Counted from the stretch's first letter, positions 1-6,254 are shown. The stretch: DNA of 12,382 nucleotides from an uncultured Collinsella sp. (GCA_958419975.1 CATZIG010000037.1:1-12382); one strand, 5' to 3'. The notes: generated by a model not told the origin, from the sequence alone. Made by a program: numbers and translations.

Positions 1-1099
1 TGCCCTCGTCCTCAACACTTATGTCGATCGCACCCGTGCCCGCATCGGGCGTTATGCCAAACGTGACGGTCGTTCCCGCACCCGAGTACTTGGCAGCGTT
101 TTGCACGATCACGCGCAGAGCCTGCTTCACGAGCGCCACGTCGACAGATGCGTCGCAGCGCGGGTCGTTGGCAAGCGTGGTGTCGTACGCCAGCCGATAC
201 GTGTGCTCGGTATCGATCATCTGCGATTCCTCGCATACCTCGCCGACCAATGCGGCCAGGTTGGTATTCGCGCGCCGCAGGACCGTGCGCCCGGCATCGC
301 CGCGCGCCAAAAACAGCAGCTGCTCCACGAGCTCCTGCATGTGCTCGCTTTCGGCTTTAAGGGACGCGATGGATTCCGTCAGCACGTCCGGGTCGTCTTT
401 GCCCCAGCGGTCGAGCATGTTTACGTAGCCCTGAATCACCGCGATGGGCGTGCGCAGCTCGTGGCTTGCATCGTTGACAAAGCGCATCTGCTGCAGCTTG
501 GCCTCTTGCATCTGGCGCAGCAGGCGGTTGAGTGCGACCTCGATGCTTGCCAGGTCGGCGTCGCCGGTGGTGACGCTCGGCGAGTCGACGCTTGCGCGCT
601 CGATGGCCTGCTCCAGCGTTTCCATCTTGCCGCCGGAGAGCTGCATGCGGCCGAGCTCGTCCACGCGCAAGGCCAGGTCGTTGAGCGGCGCCATGGTGCG
701 GCGCACGCGCCTCGCGCCGCCGAGCATGTTGAGCACGCTGATGACCTGCCAACCCACAACGACAAGGTAGAGAGGCCATAGCGTGACGAGGTCCTGCGCG
801 AGGGGGAAGGTCTTGCTGGTGCGCGCAAGCTCGACGGTATAGGTGAGCGTTGTCAGGTCCCAGCCGCGCGCGGGCGTCAGCGACATGCCGTGAACGGTGG
901 TGCCGGGAATCCAGCCTGCGGTAAACGCGCTGTCGGGCAGCGTCTGGTTGTATCCATAGACGAGGATCGCCGCCGCAATCACCACCAGCAACAGATCGAG
1001 CCAGACGTAGCTCACCAAGCGGCGCCACATGTAGCTCCAGTTGATGGCGCGGGCGATGGAGGTGACGCGCTTGGTCTCGGCGTTACGCGCGACAGACAT
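1..1099 (-). CDS. Sensor histidine kinase, HisKA type (3' end outside window)
   Basis: Membrane sensor kinase of a two-component system; it should autophosphorylate and pass phosphate to the adjacent regulator. I translated 366 codons from ATG at 1099. Two membrane helices lie near residues 29-49 and 105-126, enclosing a short extracytoplasmic loop of about 55 residues. A degenerate HAMP-like linker follows, then the HisKA H-box NDASHELRTPI with phospho-acceptor His213. Near the window edge the N-box reads VIVQNAAKYS and the sequence stops just after VEDEG, the start of the G1 box, so most of the ATP-binding domain is missing from view. The start overlaps the regulator stop by 17 bp, which indicates translational coupling; only a weak GGGGTGGG precedes it. 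The signal sensed cannot be told from the small loop. The family call is firm, the ligand unknown. Confidence 0.93.
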   Translation of the reverse strand, partial: MSVARNAETKRVTSIARAINWSYMWRRLVSYVWLDLLLVVIAAAILVYGYNQTLPDSAFTAGWIPGTTVHGMSLTPARGWDLTTLTYTVELARTSKTFPLAQDLVTLWPLYLVVVGWQVISVLNMLGGARRVRRTMAPLNDLALRVDELGRMQLSGGKMETLEQAIERASVDSPSVTTGDADLASIEVALNRLLRQMQEAKLQQMRFVNDASHELRTPIAVIQGYVNMLDRWGKDDPDVLTESIASLKAESEHMQELVEQLLFLARGDAGRTVLRRANTNLAALVGEVCEESQMIDTEHTYRLAYDTTLANDPRCDASVDVALVKQALRVIVQNAAKYSGAGTTVTFGITPDAGTGAIDISVEDEG

Positions 1100-1868
1100 A
1101 GCCCACCCCGCGCACAGTTTGGATGATGCGGGCACCGCCGGCGTCTTCGATCTTGGCGCGCAGGTGCGCGATGTGTACGTCGACGTTGTTGGTGCCTCCT
1201 ACGTATTCGTAGCCCAGTGCCTCGTGCGCGATGCGCTCGCGCGTGAGCACGGTGCCGGCATGTGCCATAAGCAGGGCGAGGACGTCGAACTCGCGGGCCG
1301 TGAGCGCGATGGGCGAGCCGCCGACCGTGACTTCGCGGCGGTCGGGGTCGAGCGCAACCGAGCCCACGGTGAGCGTGGCAGGGGAGGGTGAAGCGGAGGC
1401 CTGGGTCGAGTTGCTGGCCGGGGGAATCGCAACGGCGCTCTCGCCCGCGCCGCCCGCCATACCCGCCCTGACGCCGGCGCCGCCAACGCCCGAAGCCGTC
1501 CGCACGGCCTCCGAGCGCTTCAGCGCCACACGGATCCGTGCGAACAACTCCTCAATCGCAAACGGCTTGGTCAGGTAATCGTCAGCGCCGGCATCGAGCC
1601 CGGCCACCTTGTCCATCACAGCATCGCGCGCGGTGACCATGATCACCGGCACGTCCTTGTGCTTGCGGACACGCCGCAGGACCTCCATGCCGTTGAGCTG
1701 CGGCAACAGCACATCGAGCAGAATCAGATCGTAGTCGCGCTCCAGCGCCAGGTCAACGGCGGTGCGGCCATCGGCGGCGTGCTCCACCTGGTAGCCCTCG
1801 TGCTCCAGTTCGAGCGTCACAAAGCGGGCGATTTTCTCCTCGTCCTCTACGATAAGGATCCGTGCCAT
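1083..1868 (-). CDS. OmpR/PhoB-family response regulator
   Basis: DNA-binding response regulator of 261 aa. The receiver domain (about 1-118) has the acidic pocket E8/D9/E10, phospho-acceptor D52 in LILLDVLLP, T79 and K101 in YLTKPF. The winged-helix output domain (about 166-261) carries the family signatures LTAREFDVLALL, NNVDVHIAHLRAKI and the C-terminal TVRGVGYV. The two domains are joined by an unusually long, low-complexity Ala/Gly/Ser/Pro linker of about 45 residues (roughly 120-165), where most relatives have 10-20. ATG at 1868 is preceded by a GGGGG run that can serve as ribosome site. It is the middle gene of a DUF4342-regulator-kinase operon and is almost certainly the partner of the overlapping kinase. 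Target genes cannot be read from the sequence; autoregulation is possible. Confidence 0.95.
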   Translation of the reverse strand: MARILIVEDEEKIARFVTLELEHEGYQVEHAADGRTAVDLALERDYDLILLDVLLPQLNGMEVLRRVRKHKDVPVIMVTARDAVMDKVAGLDAGADDYLTKPFAIEELFARIRVALKRSEAVRTASGVGGAGVRAGMAGGAGESAVAIPPASNSTQASASPSPATLTVGSVALDPDRREVTVGGSPIALTAREFDVLALLMAHAGTVLTRERIAHEALGYEYVGGTNNVDVHIAHLRAKIEDAGGARIIQTVRGVGYVCRA

Positions 1869-1886
1869 GCGTGCCCCCGTCTGCGA

Positions 1887-2429
1887 TTACTTGTCGTCGT
1901 TCAGATTTTGCTTGATGCCGTCCGCGGCATCGGCGGCGTGATCCATCAGGTTGTTGATGCTGCCGGGCACGTCGCCGTCGCTGTCGATACGGTAGCGCAT
2001 GCCAAAGAACAGACCAATCAGCATCAGCCATATCGTGGCGCCCCAGGCAAACAGGGCGACGATGGGAATCAGGATGGGGATGTTGAGGATGATCGCATCG
2101 CGGCGCGTGGCGATAAACTTGGTGTCCAGGCTCAGGCGGAAGAGCTTTTTGAGGTACTCCCACACGCTGTCCATCTTCTTGGAGAAGTCGGTCTTTTCGC
2201 TCGACTTTTCGTAGGCGGCCTGTGCGGCGACCATCTCGGCCGAGGGCTCATCGGCCGGCGCGGACTCGGTGGCGGCGTGCGCCGACGTGGTCTGGGTCTT
2301 GCCCTGCGACTCGAGCCAAATGATGGCGTCCAGAACGTTGCCGTCGGCGGCGTCGAGCGCGGCCTTGGCATCGGTATAGCTCACGTTGCACTTGGTGCGG
2401 ATGGTTTCAACTTTTTCGAGGTCGTCCAT
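1887..2429 (-). CDS. UBA-like / DUF4342 domain membrane protein
   Basis: A 180-aa protein with three parts. Residues 1-42 form a UBA-like three-helix domain resembling the N-terminus of EF-Ts (VSYTDAKAALDAADGNVLDAIIWLES). Residues 43-80 are a polar Ala/Glu/Ser linker. Residues about 81-150 match my recollection of DUF4342: an amphipathic stretch, then a hydrophobic segment (about 113-143, ILNIPILIPIVALFAWGATIWLMLIGLFF) long enough for one or two membrane passes. The C-terminus is acidic and helical. Molecular function is unknown for the family. The start is fixed by a good AAAGGACAGG ribosome site. The gene ends 18 bp before the response regulator on the same strand, so it is the first gene of the operon and may modulate or be controlled by the two-component system. 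Family call good; any role in signalling is inference from position. Confidence 0.85.
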   Translation of the reverse strand: MDDLEKVETIRTKCNVSYTDAKAALDAADGNVLDAIIWLESQGKTQTTSAHAATESAPADEPSAEMVAAQAAYEKSSEKTDFSKKMDSVWEYLKKLFRLSLDTKFIATRRDAIILNIPILIPIVALFAWGATIWLMLIGLFFGMRYRIDSDGDVPGSINNLMDHAADAADGIKQNLNDDK

Positions 2430-2459
2430 GACCTGTCCTTTCGTTCGATGGGCGCGACG

Positions 2460-2476
2460 CCGGGCGATCTGCCCGG
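2460..2476 (-). other. GC-rich stem-loop in the leader of the DUF4342 operon
   Basis: CCGGGC and GCCCGG pair perfectly around a five-base loop, about 30 bases upstream of the DUF4342 start codon and downstream of the candidate promoter, so it would lie in the mRNA leader. It could slow or shape translation, or be a protein-binding inverted repeat in DNA. No U-tract follows, so it is not a terminator. Confidence 0.35.
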
Positions 2477-2542
2477 GCGCGAGCGTTGCGTTCGGCGGTC
2501 TGTGTTGCGCGGCGCCGCCCTTGGTCGAACTCTATAGTGCAG

Positions 2543-2570
2543 GTTATAGATTAAGCGATTCTTGAGCCAA
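2543..2570 (-). promoter_or_regulatory. Candidate sigma-70 promoter of the DUF4342/two-component operon
   Basis: On the minus strand, TTGGCT (2565-2570) and TATAAC (2543-2548) are separated by 16 bp. The -10 box matches 5 of 6 consensus positions. It lies about 115 bp upstream of the first gene of the operon in a locally AT-rich stretch. The spacer is one short of optimal; no operator repeat is obvious. Confidence 0.4.
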
Positions 2571-2619
2571 GATTAATGTTGGATGAGTTTTTGGGTGGCG
2601 GTGGGGGGGAGGGGTGAGG

Positions 2620-2638
2620 TGTCCCTCTAGGTGGCTAG
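2620..2638 (+). repeat. Diverged copy of the GTCCC...CTAG intergenic motif
   Basis: TGTCCCTCTAGGTGGCTAG resembles the 16-bp motifs at 8596, 8623, 8659 and 6443 in beginning TGTCCC and ending in CTAG, but has three extra bases. It lies 4 bp from the large inverted-repeat element. Membership in the same family is an inference. Confidence 0.35.
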
Positions 2639-2641
2639 CAG

Positions 2642-2823
2642 CGAGGTCTAATACTTTTCCGAGAAGTGAACGAGCTAAATCGGACCCCCGAAGCATCGAC
2701 ACTATAAGGGTATCGTTTCCTGCGGCTTTGATGCCAGAATCCTGCGTTTATGCCGTTGAAAAATGCGGATGCTCCAGGGGTCCAAAAACAGACGTTCACT
2801 TCGCGGAAAAGTATTAGACCTCG
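2642..2823. repeat. 182-bp inverted-repeat element, MITE-like or structured RNA
   Basis: The outer 30 bases of the two ends (2643-2672 and 2793-2822) are inverted copies with one mismatch. After a diverged stretch of about 9 bases, a second block pairs with two mismatches in 16: GGACCCC plus AGCATC on the left, inverted on the right. The total is about 55 bp of imperfect terminal inverted repeat around a core of about 70 bp. There is no transposase frame, and no clear target-site duplication; TAGC occurs near both ends but not exactly adjacent. It could be a non-autonomous mobile element, a multicopy extragenic repeat, or a long hairpin RNA. Inverted repeat structure is seen directly; mobility is inferred. 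Confidence 0.7.
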
Positions 2824-2983
2824 ATAGCGGGGGATGGGGTACCGGTGTAAAACGGCGTCAATGGTTGGTCGAGCAGGCGGTTTCTCCATTGATGTCCGCA
2901 CGGCATCTGACACTTGCCCTGCCGCCCTGCTCTGCCGCGGCGGCATACATCTGAACAACGATCTTCTAAGGAGTTCAATATTG

Positions 2984-3223
2984 ATGAGCGACAACACCAA
3001 GCATCTCGCAAAGAAATGCGTTAAGGACGCGGGGCCATGCCTCGCGCTGTGCGTGGCCGGCGCAGCGGTCGCGCTGCTGGCTGTTCTGGGGCCGTTCGAC
3101 GTGCTCCGAAGTGCCAGCTCTCTGCACGTTTGTATGGCCCTTGCCGGCGCCATGATGACCGGCGGCGTGCTCGATCTGATCTTTTGGGTGTTTGATCCGT
3201 TTGGTTGGAAGAACGAGGGGTAA
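2984..3223 (+). CDS. Small two-helix membrane protein of unknown function
   Basis: A 79-aa protein I do not recognise. Residues 1-16 are polar and basic, followed by a hydrophobic segment at about 17-37 (CLALCVAGAAVALLAVLG), a short loop, and a second hydrophobic segment at about 47-70 (LHVCMALAGAMMTGGVLDLIFWVF). The tail is DPFGWKNEG. Both ends are predicted on the same side of the membrane. Start choice: a strong AAGGAG (2968-2973) lies 10 bases before ATG 2984; TTG 2981, 7 bases away, is an alternative adding one residue. A longer in-frame start at 2834 has no ribosome site and runs through low-complexity sequence, so it is rejected. A phosphoesterase gene follows 85 bp downstream on the same strand; a functional link is not shown. 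Confidence 0.75.
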   Translation: MSDNTKHLAKKCVKDAGPCLALCVAGAAVALLAVLGPFDVLRSASSLHVCMALAGAMMTGGVLDLIFWVFDPFGWKNEG

Positions 3224-3308
3224 GCCCTAAGGGATGGAAGGGCTGGAACGGTTGGCTTAGCGATCGTGCAGAATGCGGGCTGGCGACTTACAGGGAAGTG
3301 GTGATCCG

Positions 3309-4034
3309 ATGACGGTCTATGTGACGGGCGATATTCATGGCGGCCTCGACATGCAAAAGCTGCGCGATTGGGACCTTGGGGATAGCCTGACGAGCGACGA
3401 CTATCTGATTGTCGCGGGCGACTTTGGCTTTCCGTGGGATTTCTCTGCCGAGGAATGCACCGATATCGCTTGGCTGGAATCGCGCCCCTATACCGTGCTG
3501 TTCGTCGACGGCAACCACGAGCGTTTCGATCACTGGGCGGAGCGTCCCATGGAGCTGTGGCACGGTGGGCTGACGCAGCGCCTGTCGGATACCTCGCCCA
3601 TACGGCGCCTGACGCGCGGTGAGGTTTTTGAGCTCGACGGCTCAACGATCTTTACCATGGGCGGTGCCACGAGCGTGGATAAGGAATACCGCATTCCGTA
3701 TTCCAGCTGGTGGCCGCAGGAGCTGCCGGACGAGCGCAACTTTGAGGAGGCGCGGACAAAACTCGACAGCGTAGACTGGAAGGTCGACTACGTGATCACC
3801 CACACCTGCTCTACGCGCATGCTTTCGCCCACGCTCTATCCGGGGCCTGGCTGGAATTACCCCGCCGTTGATCGGCTTACGGCATTTTTCGATGAGCTGG
3901 AAGACCGCTTGGATTACAAGCGCTGGTACTACGGGCATTTTCATCGGGATGCCAACCCTGCCGAGCGCCATACCGTGCTCTACGACTGCATCGTTCGCCT
4001 GGGCGACGAACTCCAGCCCTGGGATGTTGCGTAG
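3309..4034 (+). CDS. Calcineurin-like metallophosphoesterase
   Basis: A 241-aa two-metal phosphoesterase. The metal-ligand motifs appear in family order: GDIHGG (D8, H10), GDFG (D38), GNHE (N69, H70), ITHTC (H165) and GHFH (H210, H212). No signal peptide or membrane segment, so it is cytoplasmic. The substrate cannot be deduced; members act on phosphoproteins, nucleotides or diadenosine polyphosphates. The start ATG 3309 is chosen because AGGGAAGTGG sits just upstream and the catalytic fold begins immediately (MTVYVTGDIHG); an in-frame start at 3273 would add 12 residues without a clear ribosome site. It lies 85 bp after the small membrane-protein gene and converges on the toxin-antitoxin pair. 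Motifs are complete, so it is expected to be active. Confidence 0.92.
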   Translation: MTVYVTGDIHGGLDMQKLRDWDLGDSLTSDDYLIVAGDFGFPWDFSAEECTDIAWLESRPYTVLFVDGNHERFDHWAERPMELWHGGLTQRLSDTSPIRRLTRGEVFELDGSTIFTMGGATSVDKEYRIPYSSWWPQELPDERNFEEARTKLDSVDWKVDYVITHTCSTRMLSPTLYPGPGWNYPAVDRLTAFFDELEDRLDYKRWYYGHFHRDANPAERHTVLYDCIVRLGDELQPWDVA

Positions 4035-4062
4035 GGGGTGGGCATAGCGAGCACTTCATACG

Positions 4063-4125
4063 ATGCCTTGGGTAGTTATCCTACATTTCAGTAGTAATCT
4101 TTATTTGTAGGGTAACTTAAGGCAT
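4063..4125. repeat. Imperfect inverted repeat between convergent genes
   Basis: The left arm (4063-4084, starting ATGCCTTGGG and ending CCTAC) pairs with the right arm (4107-4125, GTAGGGTAACTTAAGGCAT) with a three-base gap and one mismatch. The loop is a 22-base AT-rich stretch. It sits between the end of the phosphoesterase gene and the end of the toxin gene. No U-tract follows on either strand, so it is a weak terminator candidate. It could mark the border of the acquired toxin-antitoxin segment. Confidence 0.5.
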
Positions 4126-4157
4126 GTTGGGAGCCGGAGGAGATGTCGCCCGACGAT

Positions 4158-4631
4158 CTAGAGTTTCAGTGCCATTCGGTTGGTGCCCGGTAGGGTGGCG
4201 AAGCCAAAATGTTCATAGAATGCTGCCGCCTCATCATCTACTGGATCGACAACTAAAGCTCGCGCTCCTGCTAGGGCAGAAATTTTCAAGGCGTTCTCGA
4301 TGGCATCTTTGAGCAGTGAAGCTCCAAGACCAAGTCCCTTGAACTTCTCGTCGACCCCCATCATTCCAAGTAACACTGCGGGAACTTGGGAGGGGGAGTT
4401 TCGCACGAACCATCCTCCATCAACATTTTCGCGAGCCACGGAGTGCGTACACAACGTATAAAACCCAGCGACTGCGCCGTCGCAATACGATGCGTATATA
4501 ACTGCTGATCCTCTTCTTCGCGCCGAGGCTGATCTATTTTTAGCCCATCCGTCTACAAGAGTATTTCCGCAGTGGAAAGCCTCGACGCCTTGGCCAACGG
4601 GGAGTTGAACGGGCTTGGTAAATGTGCTCAT
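4158..4631 (-). CDS. GNAT-family toxin of a type II toxin-antitoxin system (TacT-like)
   Basis: A 157-aa acetyltransferase of the TacT/AtaT group, whose members acetylate aminoacyl-tRNA and block translation. The group's N-terminal signature is present (EAFHCGNTLVDGWAKNRS, 18-35). An acetyl-CoA-binding stretch follows (LLGMMGVDEKFKGLGLGASLL, about 87-107), then GARALVVDPVDDEAAAFYEHFGF with the conserved Tyr139 near the active site. Length is normal. ATG 4631 overlaps the antitoxin stop by four bases (ATGA), the classic coupled arrangement. A TTG at 4637 would add two residues, but ATG is preferred. No good ribosome site is visible, so translation is probably coupled to the antitoxin. Low G+C relative to flanking genes suggests transfer. 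The charged-tRNA target is known for the family but not shown here. Confidence 0.9.
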   Translation of the reverse strand: MSTFTKPVQLPVGQGVEAFHCGNTLVDGWAKNRSASARRRGSAVIYASYCDGAVAGFYTLCTHSVARENVDGGWFVRNSPSQVPAVLLGMMGVDEKFKGLGLGASLLKDAIENALKISALAGARALVVDPVDDEAAAFYEHFGFATLPGTNRMALKL

Positions 4632-4894
4632 TCCCAAACCGCTTTACGGTCAAGCAGCGCTTTTGCGGCTTGGGGCATGGGGGAATCGAGCATTTCGCAA
4701 AATGCATCGAAACCATCAGGAGAAAGATAGGTTGTTGACGCCTCGGCGATATCACGTGCGGAGCTCTCGTCAAGGTGAGCTGTGGCCCATTGGGTGAGAG
4801 TTTGGCCACGTAAGGCCGCGGCGCGCTCGTAAGTAAGGCGTTGACGTTCGGTCAACCTTAGATCCATACGGCGTTGTTTCTCAATCGTTGGCAT
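4628..4894 (-). CDS. DUF1778 ribbon-helix-helix antitoxin (TacA-like)
   Basis: An 88-aa antitoxin. The N-terminal ribbon-helix-helix DNA-binding part (about 5-45) contains MDLRLTERQRLTYERAAALRGQTLTQW, typical of DUF1778. The C-terminal part (SPDGFDAFCEMLDSPMPQAAKALLDRK) has the F-x-x-F-x-x-x-L-D-x-P pattern that wraps and neutralises the GNAT toxin. ATG 4894 is fixed by a strong AAAGGAGG (4903-4910) 8 bases upstream. An in-frame ATG at 4939 lies inside the promoter and operator and is rejected. It is the first gene of a two-gene operon with the toxin and should repress its own promoter by binding the palindrome at 4918-4938. The pairing with the toxin makes the assignment secure. Confidence 0.92.
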   Translation of the reverse strand: MPTIEKQRRMDLRLTERQRLTYERAAALRGQTLTQWATAHLDESSARDIAEASTTYLSPDGFDAFCEMLDSPMPQAAKALLDRKAVWE

Positions 4895-4915
4895 GGCAAA
4901 AACCTCCTTTGCATA

Positions 4916-4944
4916 ATTGTACGGAATTATTCCGTACATAACAA
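4916..4944 (-). promoter_or_regulatory. Promoter of the toxin-antitoxin operon
   Basis: On the minus strand, TTGTTA (4939-4944) and TACAAT (4916-4921) are spaced by exactly 17 bp. The -10 box matches 5 of 6 and the -35 box 4 of 6 consensus positions. Transcription would begin close to the AAAGGAGG ribosome site, giving a very short leader. The operator palindrome fills the spacer and enters the -10 box, so repressor binding would exclude RNA polymerase. Confidence 0.7.
4918..4938. promoter_or_regulatory. Palindromic operator for antitoxin autoregulation
   Basis: The arms TGTACGGAAT and ATTCCGTACA are perfect inverted copies around a single central T. A second, outer pair (CATAATT at 4912-4918 and AATTATG at 4952-4958) flanks it, so a second repressor dimer could be accommodated. 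Position over the promoter and upstream of an RHH antitoxin makes an operator the natural reading. Confidence 0.75.
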
Positions 4945-4959
4945 GACACAGAATTATGT

Positions 4960-4980
4960 CCTCGTTGGAGGGGGACGAGG
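4960..4980 (-). terminator. Weak terminator candidate after gluQ
   Basis: CCTCGT and ACGAGG form a six-pair stem with a nine-base loop, 17 bases after the gluQ stop on the minus strand. The following bases (ACATAATTCTG) are only moderately U-rich, so termination would be inefficient. It would partly insulate the downstream toxin-antitoxin promoter. Confidence 0.35.
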
Positions 4981-4997
4981 GGGCGGGGCGTATTTGG

Positions 4998-6008
4998 CTA
5001 CTGGACCGTTACAGTGATGTTTTCCCGGTGCGCGCGGATGACATTCCAGCTAAAGTGCTCGACCAACTGCTCGGCGGTACGCGGCGTGGTGTCCGGCGCG
5101 ATGCCCGTTTGCCCGGCGAGCCAGCCCAGCAGTGCCTCGGGCATGCCAAAGCGGGCGCGGAGCTCGCCCAGGTCCAGGTCGCGGTCGCGCTTGGAAAGGC
5201 GGCGGCCGTCCGGCGACATGAGCAGCGGAATGTGCGCGTAGTGCGGCGTGGGAAGTCCCAGCAGATGCTGCAGGTAGATTTGGCGGGGCGTGGAGCCCAG
5301 CAGGTCGCATCCGCGCACGACCTCGGTAACACCCATGGCGGCGTCATCGACCACCACGGCTAGCTGATAGGCAAAAACACCGTCGCTGCGGCGTACCAAA
5401 AAATCGCCGCACTCGGTGGCGAGCGCCTCGCATTGGGCCCCGTATGTGCGGTCCACGAATTCGATCACGTCGCCCGCGAGGTCGTCGATGTCGGGCACGC
5501 GCAGGCGCGTGGCCGGGGCGCGCAGAACGCTGCGGCGGGCAACCTCCTCGGCAGAAAGGTCTCTGCAGGCGCCGCGGTAGATGGGCGTGCCGTCGCTGGC
5601 ATGTGGCGCGCTCGCGGCGTGGAGCTCGGCGCGCGTGCAAAAGCAGGGATAGGTGAGGCCGGCGTCTTGCAGCTGGTGCAAGGCGCTCTCGTACAGGTCG
5701 AGGCGATCGTGCTGATAGTAGGGGCCTTCGTCCCACTCGAGTCCCAGCCAGGCTAGGTCGTCAATCAATTGAGCGGCAAGTTCCGGGCGCTTGCAGCGAT
5801 CGTCCAGGTCCTCGATGCGCAACACGATGCTGCCGCCCTGGCTGCGGGCCGAAAGCCACGCGCACAGGCAGCTGAACACGTTGCCCAGGTGCATGCGGCC
5901 CGAGGGCGACGGGGCAAAACGGCCCACGACAGGTGCGGGAACGGAGGCAGGCTGCGTCGTTGGCGCATCCGCGGCGGGCGTTGGTATGTTGCGTGTTTTG
6001 ATATCCAT
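4998..6008 (-). CDS. gluQ: Glutamyl-Q tRNA(Asp) synthetase
   Basis: A 336-aa paralogue of the glutamyl-tRNA synthetase catalytic domain. It activates glutamate and attaches it to the queuosine base at position 34 of tRNA-Asp; it lacks the anticodon-binding domain, as the length shows. Class I motifs are clear: GRFAPSPSGRMHLGN (29-43, HIGH-type H40/G42) and LSKRD (271-275, KMSKS-type). The GluQRS zinc site is complete: C122, C124, Y144 and C148 (YPCFC...IYRGAC). The 27-residue Pro/Ala/Thr-rich extension before the fold is longer than usual. ATG 6008 is preferred because the upstream in-frame extension is not family-like; a -10-like TATACT ends 7 bases before it and no ribosome site is visible, suggesting a leaderless mRNA. 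Assignment by motif is firm. Confidence 0.93.
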   Translation of the reverse strand: MDIKTRNIPTPAADAPTTQPASVPAPVVGRFAPSPSGRMHLGNVFSCLCAWLSARSQGGSIVLRIEDLDDRCKRPELAAQLIDDLAWLGLEWDEGPYYQHDRLDLYESALHQLQDAGLTYPCFCTRAELHAASAPHASDGTPIYRGACRDLSAEEVARRSVLRAPATRLRVPDIDDLAGDVIEFVDRTYGAQCEALATECGDFLVRRSDGVFAYQLAVVVDDAAMGVTEVVRGCDLLGSTPRQIYLQHLLGLPTPHYAHIPLLMSPDGRRLSKRDRDLDLGELRARFGMPEALLGWLAGQTGIAPDTTPRTAEQLVEHFSWNVIRAHRENITVTVQ

Positions 6009-6015
6009 GCGGACG

Positions 6016-6021
6016 AGTATA
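6016..6021 (-). promoter_or_regulatory. Candidate -10 box for a leaderless gluQ transcript
   Basis: TATACT ends 7 bases before the gluQ ATG on the minus strand, which would place the first transcribed base at or next to the start codon. The absence of a ribosome site agrees. No good -35 hexamer is visible at 16-18 bp, so the call is tentative. Confidence 0.4.
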
Positions 6022-6146
6022 GCGCGGGGCACGGTAGGGAAGGCGTTTCCGTGGCTCGCAAGTTGGCGGCGCTGCGCATTGCGCACGGTGGGTCTGCGGC
6101 CCAACGTCTCGATCGCCGTACGCCGACTCGGCCTTATACACGACAG

Positions 6147-6178
6147 AACCCCGGCAGCTCTTCGCAACTGCCGGGGTT
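6147..6178. terminator. Strong stem-loop, orphan terminator-like hairpin
   Basis: AACCCCGGCAG and CTGCCGGGGTT form a perfect 11-pair stem with a ten-base loop. The tract after it is weak on both strands (plus TTCCGCGG, minus CTGTCGTGTA). It stands 140 bp upstream of gluQ and nearly 400 bp upstream of the DUF2207 gene, which diverge, so neither gene ends here. It may terminate an unannotated small transcript or be an extragenic repeat. Confidence 0.5.
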
Positions 6179-6205
6179 TCCGCGGAAAAGGGGGACATGA
6201 TCCTC

Positions 6206-6254
6206 GAGCGAACGGGAAAGGGGCAACCGTTTTCGCTCAACTGCTTTATGCCCC
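6206..6254. other. Potential pseudoknot
   Basis: GAGCGAACGG (6206-6215) pairs with CCGTTTTCGCTC (6227-6238) with a two-base bulge. The enclosed loop carries AGGGGCA (6219-6225), which is perfectly complementary to TGCCCCT (6248-6254) downstream. That geometry is an H-type pseudoknot and can be written on either strand. No known riboswitch or ncRNA class was recognised. Confidence 0.35.

Larger units (their letters stand above)
2430..2983. other. Intergenic region without a supported gene
   Basis: This 554-bp gap separates the minus-strand two-component operon from a plus-strand gene. It holds, in order, a GC-rich leader hairpin, a candidate promoter for the operon, a G-run cluster at 2593-2614, a short repeat at 2620-2638 and an inverted-repeat element at 2642-2823. 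A bulged stem pairs GAGCAGGCGG (2871-2880) with CCGCCCTGCTC (2922-2932) in front of the plus-strand gene. Open frames here have no ribosome sites and run through the inverted repeat, so I do not call them. Confidence 0.6.

Noticed and set aside
2614..2817. 67-aa plus-strand open frame
   Set aside because: It lies almost wholly in the inverted-repeat element, has no ribosome site and shows no protein-like pattern.
2635..3645. 336-aa minus-strand open frame
   Set aside because: It runs antisense through two supported genes and the inverted repeat; composition is Arg/Ser/Pro-rich as expected of a shadow frame in GC-rich DNA.
4063..4125. Integron attC site
   Set aside because: The arms lack the paired RYYYAAC and GTTRRRY core sites and there is no integrase or cassette array.
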